Program-made: the position numbers and the translations under genes
Notes under the pieces: model-generated
What the model was told of the DNA's origin: nothing
What the model saw: the letters and a program-made list of their open reading frames with translations, nothing else
Databases searched by the model: none
In this document: positions 33,003-40,839 of the stretch, one piece after another
How the letters are laid out: every line of letters begins with the position of its first letter
Position numbering within the stretch: position 1 is the first letter of the stretch
Origin: Polaromonas sp.
GTDB taxonomy: Bacteria; Pseudomonadota; Gammaproteobacteria; Burkholderiales; Burkholderiaceae_C
Direction of reading: 5' to 3'
Length of the DNA: 64,000 bases
NCBI GenBank assembly: GCA_025362315.1
Contig: JANYGP010000019.1
Coordinates: 103,608 to 167,607, forward strand

Positions 33003-33665
33003 ATGAAATCAATCACCCAATCCGCAAGTTGCATCGCCGTGGCAATTGCCATGCTGTCAGGCTGTGCCAACATGACTGAAACCCAGCAAGGCACTGCCAG
33101 GGGCGCAGGCATCGGCGCAGTAGCAGGCGCGGTCTTGGGCGCAGCCGTTGGCGGCTCCAGAGGCGCGGCCACAGGTGCCGTGTTGGGCGGCGCAGCGGGA
33201 GCCGTTGGTGGCAACATCTGGTCAAAGAAGATGCAGGACCAAAAAGTGGCGATGGAAAAAGCAACCGTTGGCACCGGCGTGGCAGTGACCCAGACATCAG
33301 ATAACCGCCTGAAGCTGGATATCCCCAGCGACGTTTCATTTGACGTGGGCCGCTCTGATATCAAATCTAATTTTGGCCCGATTTTGAATCAGTTCGGCAG
33401 CACGCTCATACAGCACCCGGAGACCAACATCAGCATCACCGGACACACTGACAGCACCGGTTCGGACAGTATCAACAATCCGTTGTCAGTGGACCGTGCA
33501 AATGCTGCGCGCGACTTTCTGGTTGGGCGCGGCGTGGCCCGCAACCGGATCATTACCGACGGCCGTGGCTCGCGCGAGCCAGTTGCAGACAACGGTACAT
33601 CGCAGGGGCGCGACAAAAATCGCCGGATTGAAATTTATGTAGCTGAGCTGGCACCTGCCAAATAA
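33003..33665 (+). CDS. OmpA-family lipoprotein with glycine-zipper domain (YiaD-like)
   Basis: Lipobox LSGCAN; Gly-rich zipper; NISITGHTDSTGSDSINNPLSVDRANAARDFLVGRGV. Confidence 0.9.
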   Translation: MKSITQSASCIAVAIAMLSGCANMTETQQGTARGAGIGAVAGAVLGAAVGGSRGAATGAVLGGAAGAVGGNIWSKKMQDQKVAMEKATVGTGVAVTQTSDNRLKLDIPSDVSFDVGRSDIKSNFGPILNQFGSTLIQHPETNISITGHTDSTGSDSINNPLSVDRANAARDFLVGRGVARNRIITDGRGSREPVADNGTSQGRDKNRRIEIYVAELAPAK

Positions 33666-33685
33666 CAAACTGCGCTGACTTTTTT

Positions 33686-33711
33686 AAAAAGCACCCTCGG
33701 GTGCTTTTTTT
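33686..33711 (+). terminator. intrinsic terminator
   Basis: AAAAAGCACCCTCGGGTGCTTTTTT. Confidence 0.85.
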
Positions 33712-33785
33712 ACGCGTATTGATATTTGCAAGGCGCGAGCATTAATTTGGAAAAAATCGAAATTAAGCTGTGATTTCGACATCAA

Positions 33786-33838
33786 AAGAGGCTATAGCGC
33801 ATGTGATACGGGCGCTAGCAGCTCCGAAATCAGGAGCA
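33786..33838 (+). repeat. dispersed ~45-bp repeat, copy F
   Basis: GGCTATAGCGCATGTGATACGGGCGCTAGCAGCTCCGAAATCAGGAGC. Confidence 0.8.
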
Positions 33839-33840
33839 AG

Positions 33841-33996
33841 TTACATAGATATCTTGGCCACAATGCCATGTGCTTTGTCTGGTTTGCTCCCCCCCGCAGT
33901 ATTGGCAATTGCCGGGTGTTTGAACAGGTAGCTTTCAATCTTGGCTGGGGCAACGCAGTAGCCAGCAGCTTTGAAAATATTGTCTGCCCTACCCCC
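33841..33996 (-). pseudogene. 3' remnant of an AMP-dependent acyl-CoA synthetase (ANL superfamily)
   Basis: Minus-strand translation GGRADNIFKAAGYCVAPAKIESYLFKHPAIANTAGGSKPDKAHGIVAKISM* matches the conserved GRxDDxIxxxGYRIxPxEVExxLxxHPxVxEAAVVG region; upstream domains absent. Confidence 0.7.
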
Positions 33997-34376
33997 TGTT
34001 ACTACAGTTAACTTGATGCATCGCGCGTGGCCATGTCGTGTACGCCACTGCGATTTAAAATCGTTGCGGCATCACGATAGCCATTCTGTCACCACGCTTT
34101 ATGCCTATCCCAATAGGCACATGGATAAGGGCATCAGTTACGTTTTTAATTCAAGCAAGGCATGAAAAGTGGCCTGAGCGACGATATCATCTGCGCATAC
34201 AGCTACATCATTGATAGCGCTTGGTTACTGCCATCATGTCGTGCCCAGCAGCAACAACAGACTCAGGTGAAGTTGAATATTCATCAACCTGCCATGTAGA
34301 AGTTTGACTCAGTTGCGCATAAACATCTGTTGGTTGGTCACGGTTTTGACTTCGCTTGTCCGGATGTTTCTTTATC

Positions 34377-35303
34377 ATGGGGCCAATGTACAAAGAAAAA
34401 CGCACTTCCCGCAGCGAGCTTGTCCGCATTCGCTCTTTGAGTTATCACGTCCGTGTCTGGCAAGGCACACCGCCTGGCAAAACTTTGCCTCCGCTGGTTA
34501 TGGTGCATGGCTGGATGGACGTCGCTGCGTCGTATCAATTCATGGTCGATGCATTGAGTGATGCATTTGCAGAGCATCGCACCCTCATTGCACCGGACTG
34601 GCGCGGCTTTGGCTTGACCGATGGCAATGCTGACAATTACTGGCTACCCGACTACTTGGCTGATCTTGATTTTTTGATCGATCACTACGCCAAAGATCAA
34701 GCCATTGACCTGGTCGGCCACAGCATGGGCGGCAATGTGGCGATGGTTTACGCAGGCGTGCGGCCCGAGCGCATCCGGCGGCTTGTCAACCTGGAAGGCT
34801 TCGGTTTGCCGCCAAGTTTGCCTGCCCAGGCACCCACCCGATATGCCAAGTGGATGGACCAGTTGAAAAGTTTGCACAGGGGCGAGCTGGATTTAAAAGC
34901 ATATGACGATGTAACGGGCGTTGTCAGGCGTTTGATGAAAACCAATCCCCGCCTCAGCGAAGACAAAGCCAACTGGCTGGCCAGCCACTGGTCCAGGCAA
35001 AATGCAGATGGTCAATGGCAAATACTGGGTGCGCCCGGCCACAAAGTCATCAACGCCAATATTTATCAGGCGCCTGAAACACTGGAAATCTACAAACGCA
35101 TCACGGCTCCAGTACTGGCAGTTGAAGCGTCAGAAGATTCACTCGAAAAGTGGAACCAGGGCCGGTACACCCTGGCCGACTATCACGAACGCTTGAAATT
35201 GGTCCCAAATGCCCGCGTAGCCAAGATCAACGACGCCGGCCACATGCTGCACCACGACCAGCCCGAACAATTGGCCAGCATGATTGAGGATTTTTTAAGT
35301 TGA
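34377..35303 (+). CDS. alpha/beta hydrolase
   Basis: VMVHGWMDVAASYQFMVDAL; APDWRGFGLTDG; LVGHSMGGNVAMVYAG; NDAGHMLHHDQPEQ. Confidence 0.92.
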   Translation: MGPMYKEKRTSRSELVRIRSLSYHVRVWQGTPPGKTLPPLVMVHGWMDVAASYQFMVDALSDAFAEHRTLIAPDWRGFGLTDGNADNYWLPDYLADLDFLIDHYAKDQAIDLVGHSMGGNVAMVYAGVRPERIRRLVNLEGFGLPPSLPAQAPTRYAKWMDQLKSLHRGELDLKAYDDVTGVVRRLMKTNPRLSEDKANWLASHWSRQNADGQWQILGAPGHKVINANIYQAPETLEIYKRITAPVLAVEASEDSLEKWNQGRYTLADYHERLKLVPNARVAKINDAGHMLHHDQPEQLASMIEDFLS

Positions 35304-35361
35304 CCGCTCTGCGAATTAGCGCTGATGTGAGTGCGCAGCACCGTTAAATCTACAAAGAGGG

Positions 35362-35412
35362 AAAGGCCGCTAACTGGTTGTTGTTAGCGGCCTTTATACA
35401 GTGTGCTGGTGG
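35362..35412. repeat. left attachment-type direct repeat (duplicate of the ssrA 3' flank and terminator)
   Basis: aaaggccgctaactggttgttgttagcggcctttatacagtgtgctggtgg. Confidence 0.92.
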
Positions 35413-35481
35413 GCTGGGGTCAATTGAATGATGGCTTGAAACCCGCATAAATGCTAGGTTTCTGAAAATCAGAGAACAGTT

Positions 35482-35522
35482 TGTACCCCCGTCTGTACCC
35501 CCGCCTTGCCATTGATACCCCC
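35482..35522. repeat. TGTACCCCC repeats at the left end of the element (2 exact, 1 degenerate)
   Basis: ttTGTACCCCCgtcTGTACCCCCgccttgccatTGATACCCCC. Confidence 0.8.
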
Positions 35523-35958
35523 GGATCATTCGCTGATTATTTGATTGTTTTCAAACCGGGAATTTTTTCTCTGCGTGAGGTACTGTGTGGTTTACCGCTT
35601 GCCAATGTGCCAGAGATCAAAGGCCCCCTACCCCGCGCTGCCGGGCTTTACGACCTTATAAACCTAGCCCATGCACCCCTGTGCATCAAGCCAACTGTTA
35701 ACCATTTAACAAACCCACTGACTAGCGCGGCTTCAGGCTCGATTCGACCCGTAGTAGCCCTTGCGCGTGGAAGTACCTTGACAGGGGCTACCCCGGTATC
35801 AATCACAGCGTGTCCCCCTCGTGGTGCTTGCGTTTTAATTCTGAGTAAGCGCTCGCCGCCGTTTTCTGCTAATCATGTTTTTAATAGGCCCGCGTTGGTC
35901 ATTGCAAGTCAGCAAAGCAGCAGAGATACAAAACAGAGAATGGCTATTCTATAAAGAT

Positions 35959-36090
35959 GTCCACGGCTGAAACAATGAAACCCCTTAAAAAGTGGCCTAC
36001 AAGTCCACGGCTGAAACCATACCCCTGCTTTTCGGGGCTGTATTGTTTCCCTAGTGGACTTGTAGCGCGTTGCATGTTTCAGCCGTGGAC
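35959..36090. repeat. nested direct/inverted repeat structure (iteron-like)
   Basis: GTCCACGGCTGAAAC at 35959 and 36003; its inverse GTTTCAGCCGTGGAC at 36076; TACAAGTCCAC at 35998 inverted as GTGGACTTGTA at 36054. Confidence 0.85.
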
Positions 36091-36566
36091 AAAGGAATGT
36101 GTTTCTCAGTTGCAGGCCGCCCGCCGTTGGACAGTGTCCAGTCGCGCTTTATTTTGATGGTGGGCATGGCCAGCGGTGTGTTGGCCAGGTACGCCTTGGG
36201 TTTAAAGCAGGCCAGCGCTTCAGGGTCAAACTTGGGCGATACGTCTAATGCAAACCAGGTCAACGCCAGCAGCTCGCACGTACTGGGCATATGGCCTTTG
36301 CGCGTGACGTACACCAACCCGGCGGCTATCAATTCAGCCTTGCAGCGCCACAGCGTGGTTCGAGACTTCCAGCCCCGCCTGCTGACCACAGCCCATGCCA
36401 CTGTTAAATTGCCGTTGTTATTGCCCCGATACTGCCCTACCAGCTCCAGCAGCAACTTGCAGGCGTGTGGGCTTAGGGCAGTGAAGGCCGGGCCTTCAAA
36501 CACGCTGTGAACAATGCCTGTAAAGCTCTCGGTGTACTTGCTGCCTTTGTGTCTATTGCTCCCCAT
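36051..36566 (-). CDS. winged-helix/HTH protein typical of Burkholderiales mobile elements; possible replication accessory
   Basis: MGSNRHKGSKYTESFTGIVHSVFEGPAFTALSPHACKLLLELVGQYRGNNNGNLTVAWAVVSRRGWKSRTTLWRCKAELIAAGLV; start at internal ATG, overlaps upstream ORF by 14 nt. Confidence 0.65.
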   Translation of the reverse strand: MGSNRHKGSKYTESFTGIVHSVFEGPAFTALSPHACKLLLELVGQYRGNNNGNLTVAWAVVSRRGWKSRTTLWRCKAELIAAGLVYVTRKGHMPSTCELLALTWFALDVSPKFDPEALACFKPKAYLANTPLAMPTIKIKRDWTLSNGGRPATEKHIPLSTAETCNALQVH

Positions 36567-36933
36567 GGCTTGCAACCCCACCGCTGTTGGCTTGGCCTGC
36601 CATGCTGTCCAGCAAGTACAAACCCACGCGGTGGCGAACGCCCGCCTCGGTAACCACCGTTTGCCAATGCGTTGTGATTTTGTGGCCCTGCTTGCGCAGC
36701 TGCAACACACGCGCCGGGCAGTGGTACACGTCCAGGTAGCGCATGGCCTCAAACGTGGTCACTGGGTAGCGTGACAACGCCTCCAGCAGCCGGGCAGCTT
36801 GGGAACGACTGGCTGTGCCTTTAAAATCAAGATTGATAGCTTGCAGGGCTGCCTTTTTGTCAAAAGAGGCGGCCTTCTTTTTGTCTGGCTCGGTTTCTTT
36901 GTTCGGCTCGGTGGGGCTTTGAAGCATATTCAT
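36553..36933 (-). CDS. HTH domain protein
   Basis: SRSQAARLLEALSRYPVTTFEAMRYLDVYHCPARVLQLRKQGHKITTHW; ATGA overlap with upstream ORF. Confidence 0.65.
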   Translation of the reverse strand: MNMLQSPTEPNKETEPDKKKAASFDKKAALQAINLDFKGTASRSQAARLLEALSRYPVTTFEAMRYLDVYHCPARVLQLRKQGHKITTHWQTVVTEAGVRHRVGLYLLDSMAGQANSGGVASHGEQ

Positions 36934-37217
36934 GGCGCGGCCTCCAGCTCTTCAAGGTGGGCCAGAAGTTGCTGGGCATCGGCGCGGGTAGGCAGGCTGC
37001 GCACCAGCCCATACCGCGCCGCGTAGTAGGTAACTGGCCCGTCGTTGGGGTCGGTGCGGCTTAGTTGGTAGCCAGCCAGCGCAAACCGCGCCACCAGCGT
37101 GGCAAACGCTTTACCGCTGCGCTGCCCAGTTGGGTAGTCCAGGTCATTGATAACGCTCGCAAGGGCCGGGCTGGCCAGGCTAGGGGCGGTAGCCAAAGTG
37201 TCTGGGGTGTCGTTCAT
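36930..37217 (-). CDS. hypothetical protein, ~95 aa
   Basis: Start MNDTPDT; ATGA-type overlap with the next ORF. Confidence 0.5.
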   Translation of the reverse strand: MNDTPDTLATAPSLASPALASVINDLDYPTGQRSGKAFATLVARFALAGYQLSRTDPNDGPVTYYAARYGLVRSLPTRADAQQLLAHLEELEAAP

Positions 37218-37267
37218 ACCAGCCCCCTGACTGAAGCGGCAAAAAGAACCGCTACTTTGAGCATAAA

Positions 37268-37313
37268 TCGCGCTGTAGCCCAATAGATACGGGCGCAAGC
37301 AGCTATTAATTTA
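37268..37313 (+). repeat. dispersed ~45-bp repeat, copy G (inside the ssrA element)
   Basis: GCGCTGTAGCCCAATAGATACGGGCGCAAGCAGCTATTAATTTAGG. Confidence 0.8.
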
Positions 37314-37347
37314 GGACGGTTTAGTGTGCTGTACATGGCAAGCCCCT

Positions 37348-37605
37348 TCAAACCGCTGCCAGCGCGTTGGCTGGGTCGGTGCGCTTGGCGTGTAGGCGTT
37401 GCACCAGTTCGCGTATTTCAGCGTCTGACTTGCCAGCAACCCGCGCCGTTGCAATTGCCTGCGCTTCGTAGTCTGGCCATCCTTTGGCTCGCTGGCCTAT
37501 GGCAACACCGGTGGTGAATAACCCTGCTCGGATGGCGTTGTAAACGCTAGCGTCTGCCCGGTGTCCCAAAACCCGCTTAATTTCTGGCAATCTCAAAATC
37601 AACAT
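37348..37605 (-). CDS. AlpA-like phage/island transcriptional regulator
   Basis: LRLPEIKRVLGHRADASVYNAIRAGLFTTGVAIGQRAKGWPDYEAQAIATARVAGKSDAEIRELV. Confidence 0.75.
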   Translation of the reverse strand: MLILRLPEIKRVLGHRADASVYNAIRAGLFTTGVAIGQRAKGWPDYEAQAIATARVAGKSDAEIRELVQRLHAKRTDPANALAAV

Positions 37606-37701
37606 TGCTGTATCCCCTTAGGTCTCACTAGCGGCTGCTAGCGATTGGGGGCAATGATGATTTTTTAACTCGTCGGCGTGAAGCCCGTCTGCTAGCAGAG
37701 G

Positions 37702-38151
37702 TTAAGGTGTGCTTGCAGACCGCATCTTTTTCCATTCTTTATACCAGGCTCGCCCCGTTCCGTGAGCAATTGGTTGCTGTTTTATAACGGCCCTTGCTGC
37801 AGCCTCATCACTTTTAAACTTTGGTTGCGAGTCTAGCCAAGTGAACACGTCAGCTTTCATGCTTCGGTTTTCGGCGTGAAGCGCATTAGCACCGCTTTTT
37901 GCCTGCCGTTTGTTGAAGTAGGGTGTCAGTAAATGAACAAGGTCGAAAATAGTTTCGGCTTCAGAATCAGCCGGGCTCATTTTCAGCATTAACTTAACAA
38001 ACTCTGCACATATTGGCGATTCGTTTATCTCGGGATCAAGGCTTAAATTTGTAAGTACCTCATTAATCTTTTCCCTCGCCTTGCCTTCTGGCGAATTAAT
38101 CCACTTAAGCCACAGCTCTGTATTAGAGAGGCCGTCTAAATCATCGTCCAT
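37702..38151 (-). CDS. hypothetical protein, 149 aa, element cargo
   Basis: ATG-initiated ORF collinear with element genes; no recognised domain. Confidence 0.5.
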   Translation of the reverse strand: MDDDLDGLSNTELWLKWINSPEGKAREKINEVLTNLSLDPEINESPICAEFVKLMLKMSPADSEAETIFDLVHLLTPYFNKRQAKSGANALHAENRSMKADVFTWLDSQPKFKSDEAAARAVIKQQPIAHGTGRAWYKEWKKMRSASTP

Positions 38152-38256
38152 CCCGTCCCCTGTCTCGCACCTGAAAAGAAAACCACCGCCGCCGGGTCAG
38201 GGTGTCCCGGTTTTCACCACGGGCAATTACTCCGTGGCTAGGCGTGGCTTAAAAAG

Positions 38257-38559
38257 TTACGCTGCAGCGGCTTCAGAAACAGGTAGGCGCTTTACCCGTT
38301 TGCGTTCTTTAGCCGTTTGCTTGGCCTGCCATAAGTCACGCTGTGTTTGCAGTGCCAACCAGTAGCCGGGGTTTGTGCCCAGTGCCTCGGACAAGCGCAA
38401 GTCCATATCAGCAGACACGGCGGCGTGGCAGTGCAGCACACGCGACAACATCACGCGGCTGATACCCAGGTGGGCGGCAAAGCCCGTCACGCTCACGCTT
38501 AGGTCTGACAGCCAGCCCGTTAAAAGTTGGCCAGGGTGGGCGGGGTTGTGCATCATCAT
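38257..38559 (-). CDS. higA: HigA-family antitoxin (XRE)
   Basis: MHNPAHPGQLLTGWLSDLSVSVTGFAAHLGISRVMLSRVLHCHAAVSADMDLRLSEALGTNPGYWLALQTQRDLWQA. Confidence 0.9.
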   Translation of the reverse strand: MMMHNPAHPGQLLTGWLSDLSVSVTGFAAHLGISRVMLSRVLHCHAAVSADMDLRLSEALGTNPGYWLALQTQRDLWQAKQTAKERKRVKRLPVSEAAAA

Positions 38560-38581
38560 GGTCGTTTCACAATCGATCTTT

Positions 38582-38860
38582 TCAGTGGTAGTCCACATAG
38601 TCCAGCAGCTCCACGTTTTGGCCTTCAAACCTGAAAGTCAAACGCCAGTTGGCTTGTACCGTTGCTGCATAAAACCCAGCGCAGTCGCCTTGCAAATTAT
38701 GCAAACGCCACGATGGTTTTGCCAAGTCTTTGGGGCTGGTGGCCACGTTCAACGCTGTCAACAACTCACGCAACTTGTTGGCATGTATGGGCTGAATGCC
38801 TTTCATGCGCCCGGTTTTGAAATACGCCTCCAGCCCTTTGTGCCGGAATGACAGAATCAT
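38582..38860 (-). CDS. higB: HigB/RelE-family toxin
   Basis: FRHKGLEAYFKTGRMKGIQPIHANKLRELLTALNVATSPKDLAKPSWRLHNLQGDCAGFYAATVQANWRLTFRFEGQNVELLDYVDYH. Confidence 0.9.
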   Translation of the reverse strand: MILSFRHKGLEAYFKTGRMKGIQPIHANKLRELLTALNVATSPKDLAKPSWRLHNLQGDCAGFYAATVQANWRLTFRFEGQNVELLDYVDYH

Positions 38861-38912
38861 AATCTGTAAAGCCTTGATTTACAACCCGCAAGCCTTTTGC
38901 CCACGCCGTACA

Positions 38913-40151
38913 TCAAGCCGCCTTGAACTGAATCACGTCACCGCCCGTGGCCAGCTTGTCCAGGTAATCAGCCCATTGCTGAATCTGCTCAAACCGCTGC
39001 TTCAGGTATTGGGTGCGGTTGTAGCTTCGCCCGTTTGCGTCTTTTACCGCATGGGCTAAGTTGGCTTCAATCGCCAGCGGGTCGAGGTTAAGTTGGTCAA
39101 CCAGCATGGTGCGGGCGCTTGCCCTGAAACCGTGCCACGTTTGTTCTTTGCCGAAACCCAGCGCGTACAAGGCGCTGCGCACTGAGTTGTCAGAAACGGG
39201 GCGGTCGTGGCTTCGCTCTCCAGGGAACACATAGCGCCCATGGCCTGTAAGCGGTTGCAGGCCCTTCAGCAGCGCTACGGCCTGCGCTGGTAGTGGCACG
39301 GTGTGGGCATCGCCTTGTTCTTTTTCCTGTTTGGTGCGCTTCATTTTCATGCTGGGTATCACCCATAGTCCGGCGTTCAAGTCCAGCTCTGCCCATTCCA
39401 TCATGCTCAGGTTACCAGGGCGTTGGTACAGCAGCGGGGCTAGCTGCAAGGCGCATCGCACAATCGGCCCGCCTTTGTAGGCTTTCATGGCTCTGAGTAA
39501 TTCACCAAACCGCACCGGCTCGACAATGGCAGCAAAGTTCTTGCCCCGATAGGGTGTCAGACGGGCTTTTAAGCCCTCTGTAATATTGCGCTGGGTGCTG
39601 TTGGTGGTGGGTAGCCAATATTCCCAAACCTGCCGGGCCAGCATCAAAACCCGGTCTGCCGTTTCTACCGCGCCCCGCTCCTCCACTTTTTGCAGCGCTG
39701 CCAGCAGCTCCATGGCGTGAATGTCCTTCACGGGCCTATTGCCTATCCACGGGAACAGATCACGCTCTAGCTGCCGCAATGACCGTTCTGCATGGCCTTC
39801 GCTCCACTGTGGGGCTTGCTTGGCGTACCACTCACGCGCTACGGTGCTAAATGTGTCGCCATCGGTTCGGCTGGCCATGAGTTTTTCAGCTTTGCGTTGC
39901 ATCACCGGGTCAACGCCGTCTGACTTTTGCCGTTTTGCAGCATCACGGGCTTTGCGCGCCGCCGTCAGCGTCACGGCTGGGTAGCTGCCCAGCGCCAATT
40001 GCTTTTCAGCCCCGGCAAGTCGATATTTCAAAAACCAGCGCTTTGACCCAGCCGGGCTAACCTGCAAGTACATGCCGCCTGAATCGGCAAACCGCGCCTG
40101 TTTTTTATCGGCAGGACAAACGGCGTTTCGGCAATGGGCATCAGTCAGCAT
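38913..40151 (-). CDS. tyrosine recombinase/integrase with N-terminal DUF4102-type arm-binding domain
   Basis: FADSGGMYLQVSPAGSKRWFLKYRLAGAEKQLALGSYPAVTLTAARKARD; HGFRASARTMLVDQL; LAHAVKDANGRSYNRTQYLKQR. Confidence 0.93.
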   Translation of the reverse strand: MLTDAHCRNAVCPADKKQARFADSGGMYLQVSPAGSKRWFLKYRLAGAEKQLALGSYPAVTLTAARKARDAAKRQKSDGVDPVMQRKAEKLMASRTDGDTFSTVAREWYAKQAPQWSEGHAERSLRQLERDLFPWIGNRPVKDIHAMELLAALQKVEERGAVETADRVLMLARQVWEYWLPTTNSTQRNITEGLKARLTPYRGKNFAAIVEPVRFGELLRAMKAYKGGPIVRCALQLAPLLYQRPGNLSMMEWAELDLNAGLWVIPSMKMKRTKQEKEQGDAHTVPLPAQAVALLKGLQPLTGHGRYVFPGERSHDRPVSDNSVRSALYALGFGKEQTWHGFRASARTMLVDQLNLDPLAIEANLAHAVKDANGRSYNRTQYLKQRFEQIQQWADYLDKLATGGDVIQFKAA

Positions 40152-40242
40152 GGGGGTACGGCTCCAGGTGGGGGTACGACTTTTGGGGGTACAAGGTCAA
40201 AATACTCCCTATTTTGTCAATTCTCCCCCCGTTTGTACCCCC
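40152..40242. repeat. GGGGGTAC repeats upstream of the integrase start (3 in one orientation, 1 inverted)
   Basis: GGGGGTAC at 40152, 40170 and 40185; TGTACCCCC at 40234. Confidence 0.88.
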
Positions 40243-40311
40243 GGTAAGCATTGGCTGTCAATAGCCGTCCTTAGCCCTTAGAATCACGTAAGTCGTTGAT
40301 TTACCAATAAA

Positions 40312-40362
40312 AAAGGCCGCTAACTGGTTATTGTTAGCGGCCTTTATACAGTGTGCTGGTGG
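40312..40362. repeat. right attachment-type direct repeat (ssrA 3' end and terminator)
   Basis: aaaggccgctaactggttattgttagcggcctttatacagtgtgctggtgg. Confidence 0.92.
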
Positions 40363-40743
40363 AGCTGGGGGGATTTGAACCCCCGTCCGCAAGCCTTTTT
40401 CGGGCAGATCTACATGTTTAGCGGTCTGGTTTAAGTCTCGCCACCTGTATCGCGCAGTCGCACGCTACACAGGACGCCAGCACCCTATTTTCTTGCCCCT
40501 GGCTAAGGTACCCAGCCAGCTGCCAGCCGATAAAATTATCTTTACAGCCTGGACCTTTTAACTTGCGTTAAAAAACCCTTGCCCAGCCCATCGGCCTGCT
40601 GTTGTAAAGCTCACAAGCAATTAAGCTGCGAGTGCGAAACGTTCGTCGTTTGCAGTTAGTTTGTTTGAATCAGTTTTACGAGCACACTCAGCTCGACATG
40701 CACCACACCGCGACCGAACCCACGTCGAAACCAATGCAGCCCC
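40357..40743 (-). ncRNA. ssrA: tmRNA, one-piece
   Basis: Minus strand begins GGGGCTGCATTGGTTTCGACG and ends GGGTTCAAATCCCCCCAGCTCCACCA; tag reading frame 40653..40621 encodes ANDERFALAA-stop. Confidence 0.97.
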
Positions 40744-40839
40744 AACCACAGATTGTAAGGTGGTACTGGTTTACAAGGGTAGGAAGGTTAAAACTATTGA
40801 ACCGTCTTGCTGATACAAATAAAGCGATGTTACTGGCTG

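Larger units (their letters stand above)
35362..40362. mobile_element. ~5 kb integrative element inserted at the 3' end of ssrA
   Basis: 51-bp repeats (one mismatch) at 35362-35412 and 40312-40362; integrase next to ssrA; all plausible cargo on the minus strand; separates the alpha/beta hydrolase from ssrA. Confidence 0.88.

Noticed and set aside
35481-35954. 157-aa plus-strand ORF at the left end of the element
   Set aside because: Begins in the GTACCCCC repeats, no domain, opposite to all other element genes; more likely non-coding end sequence.
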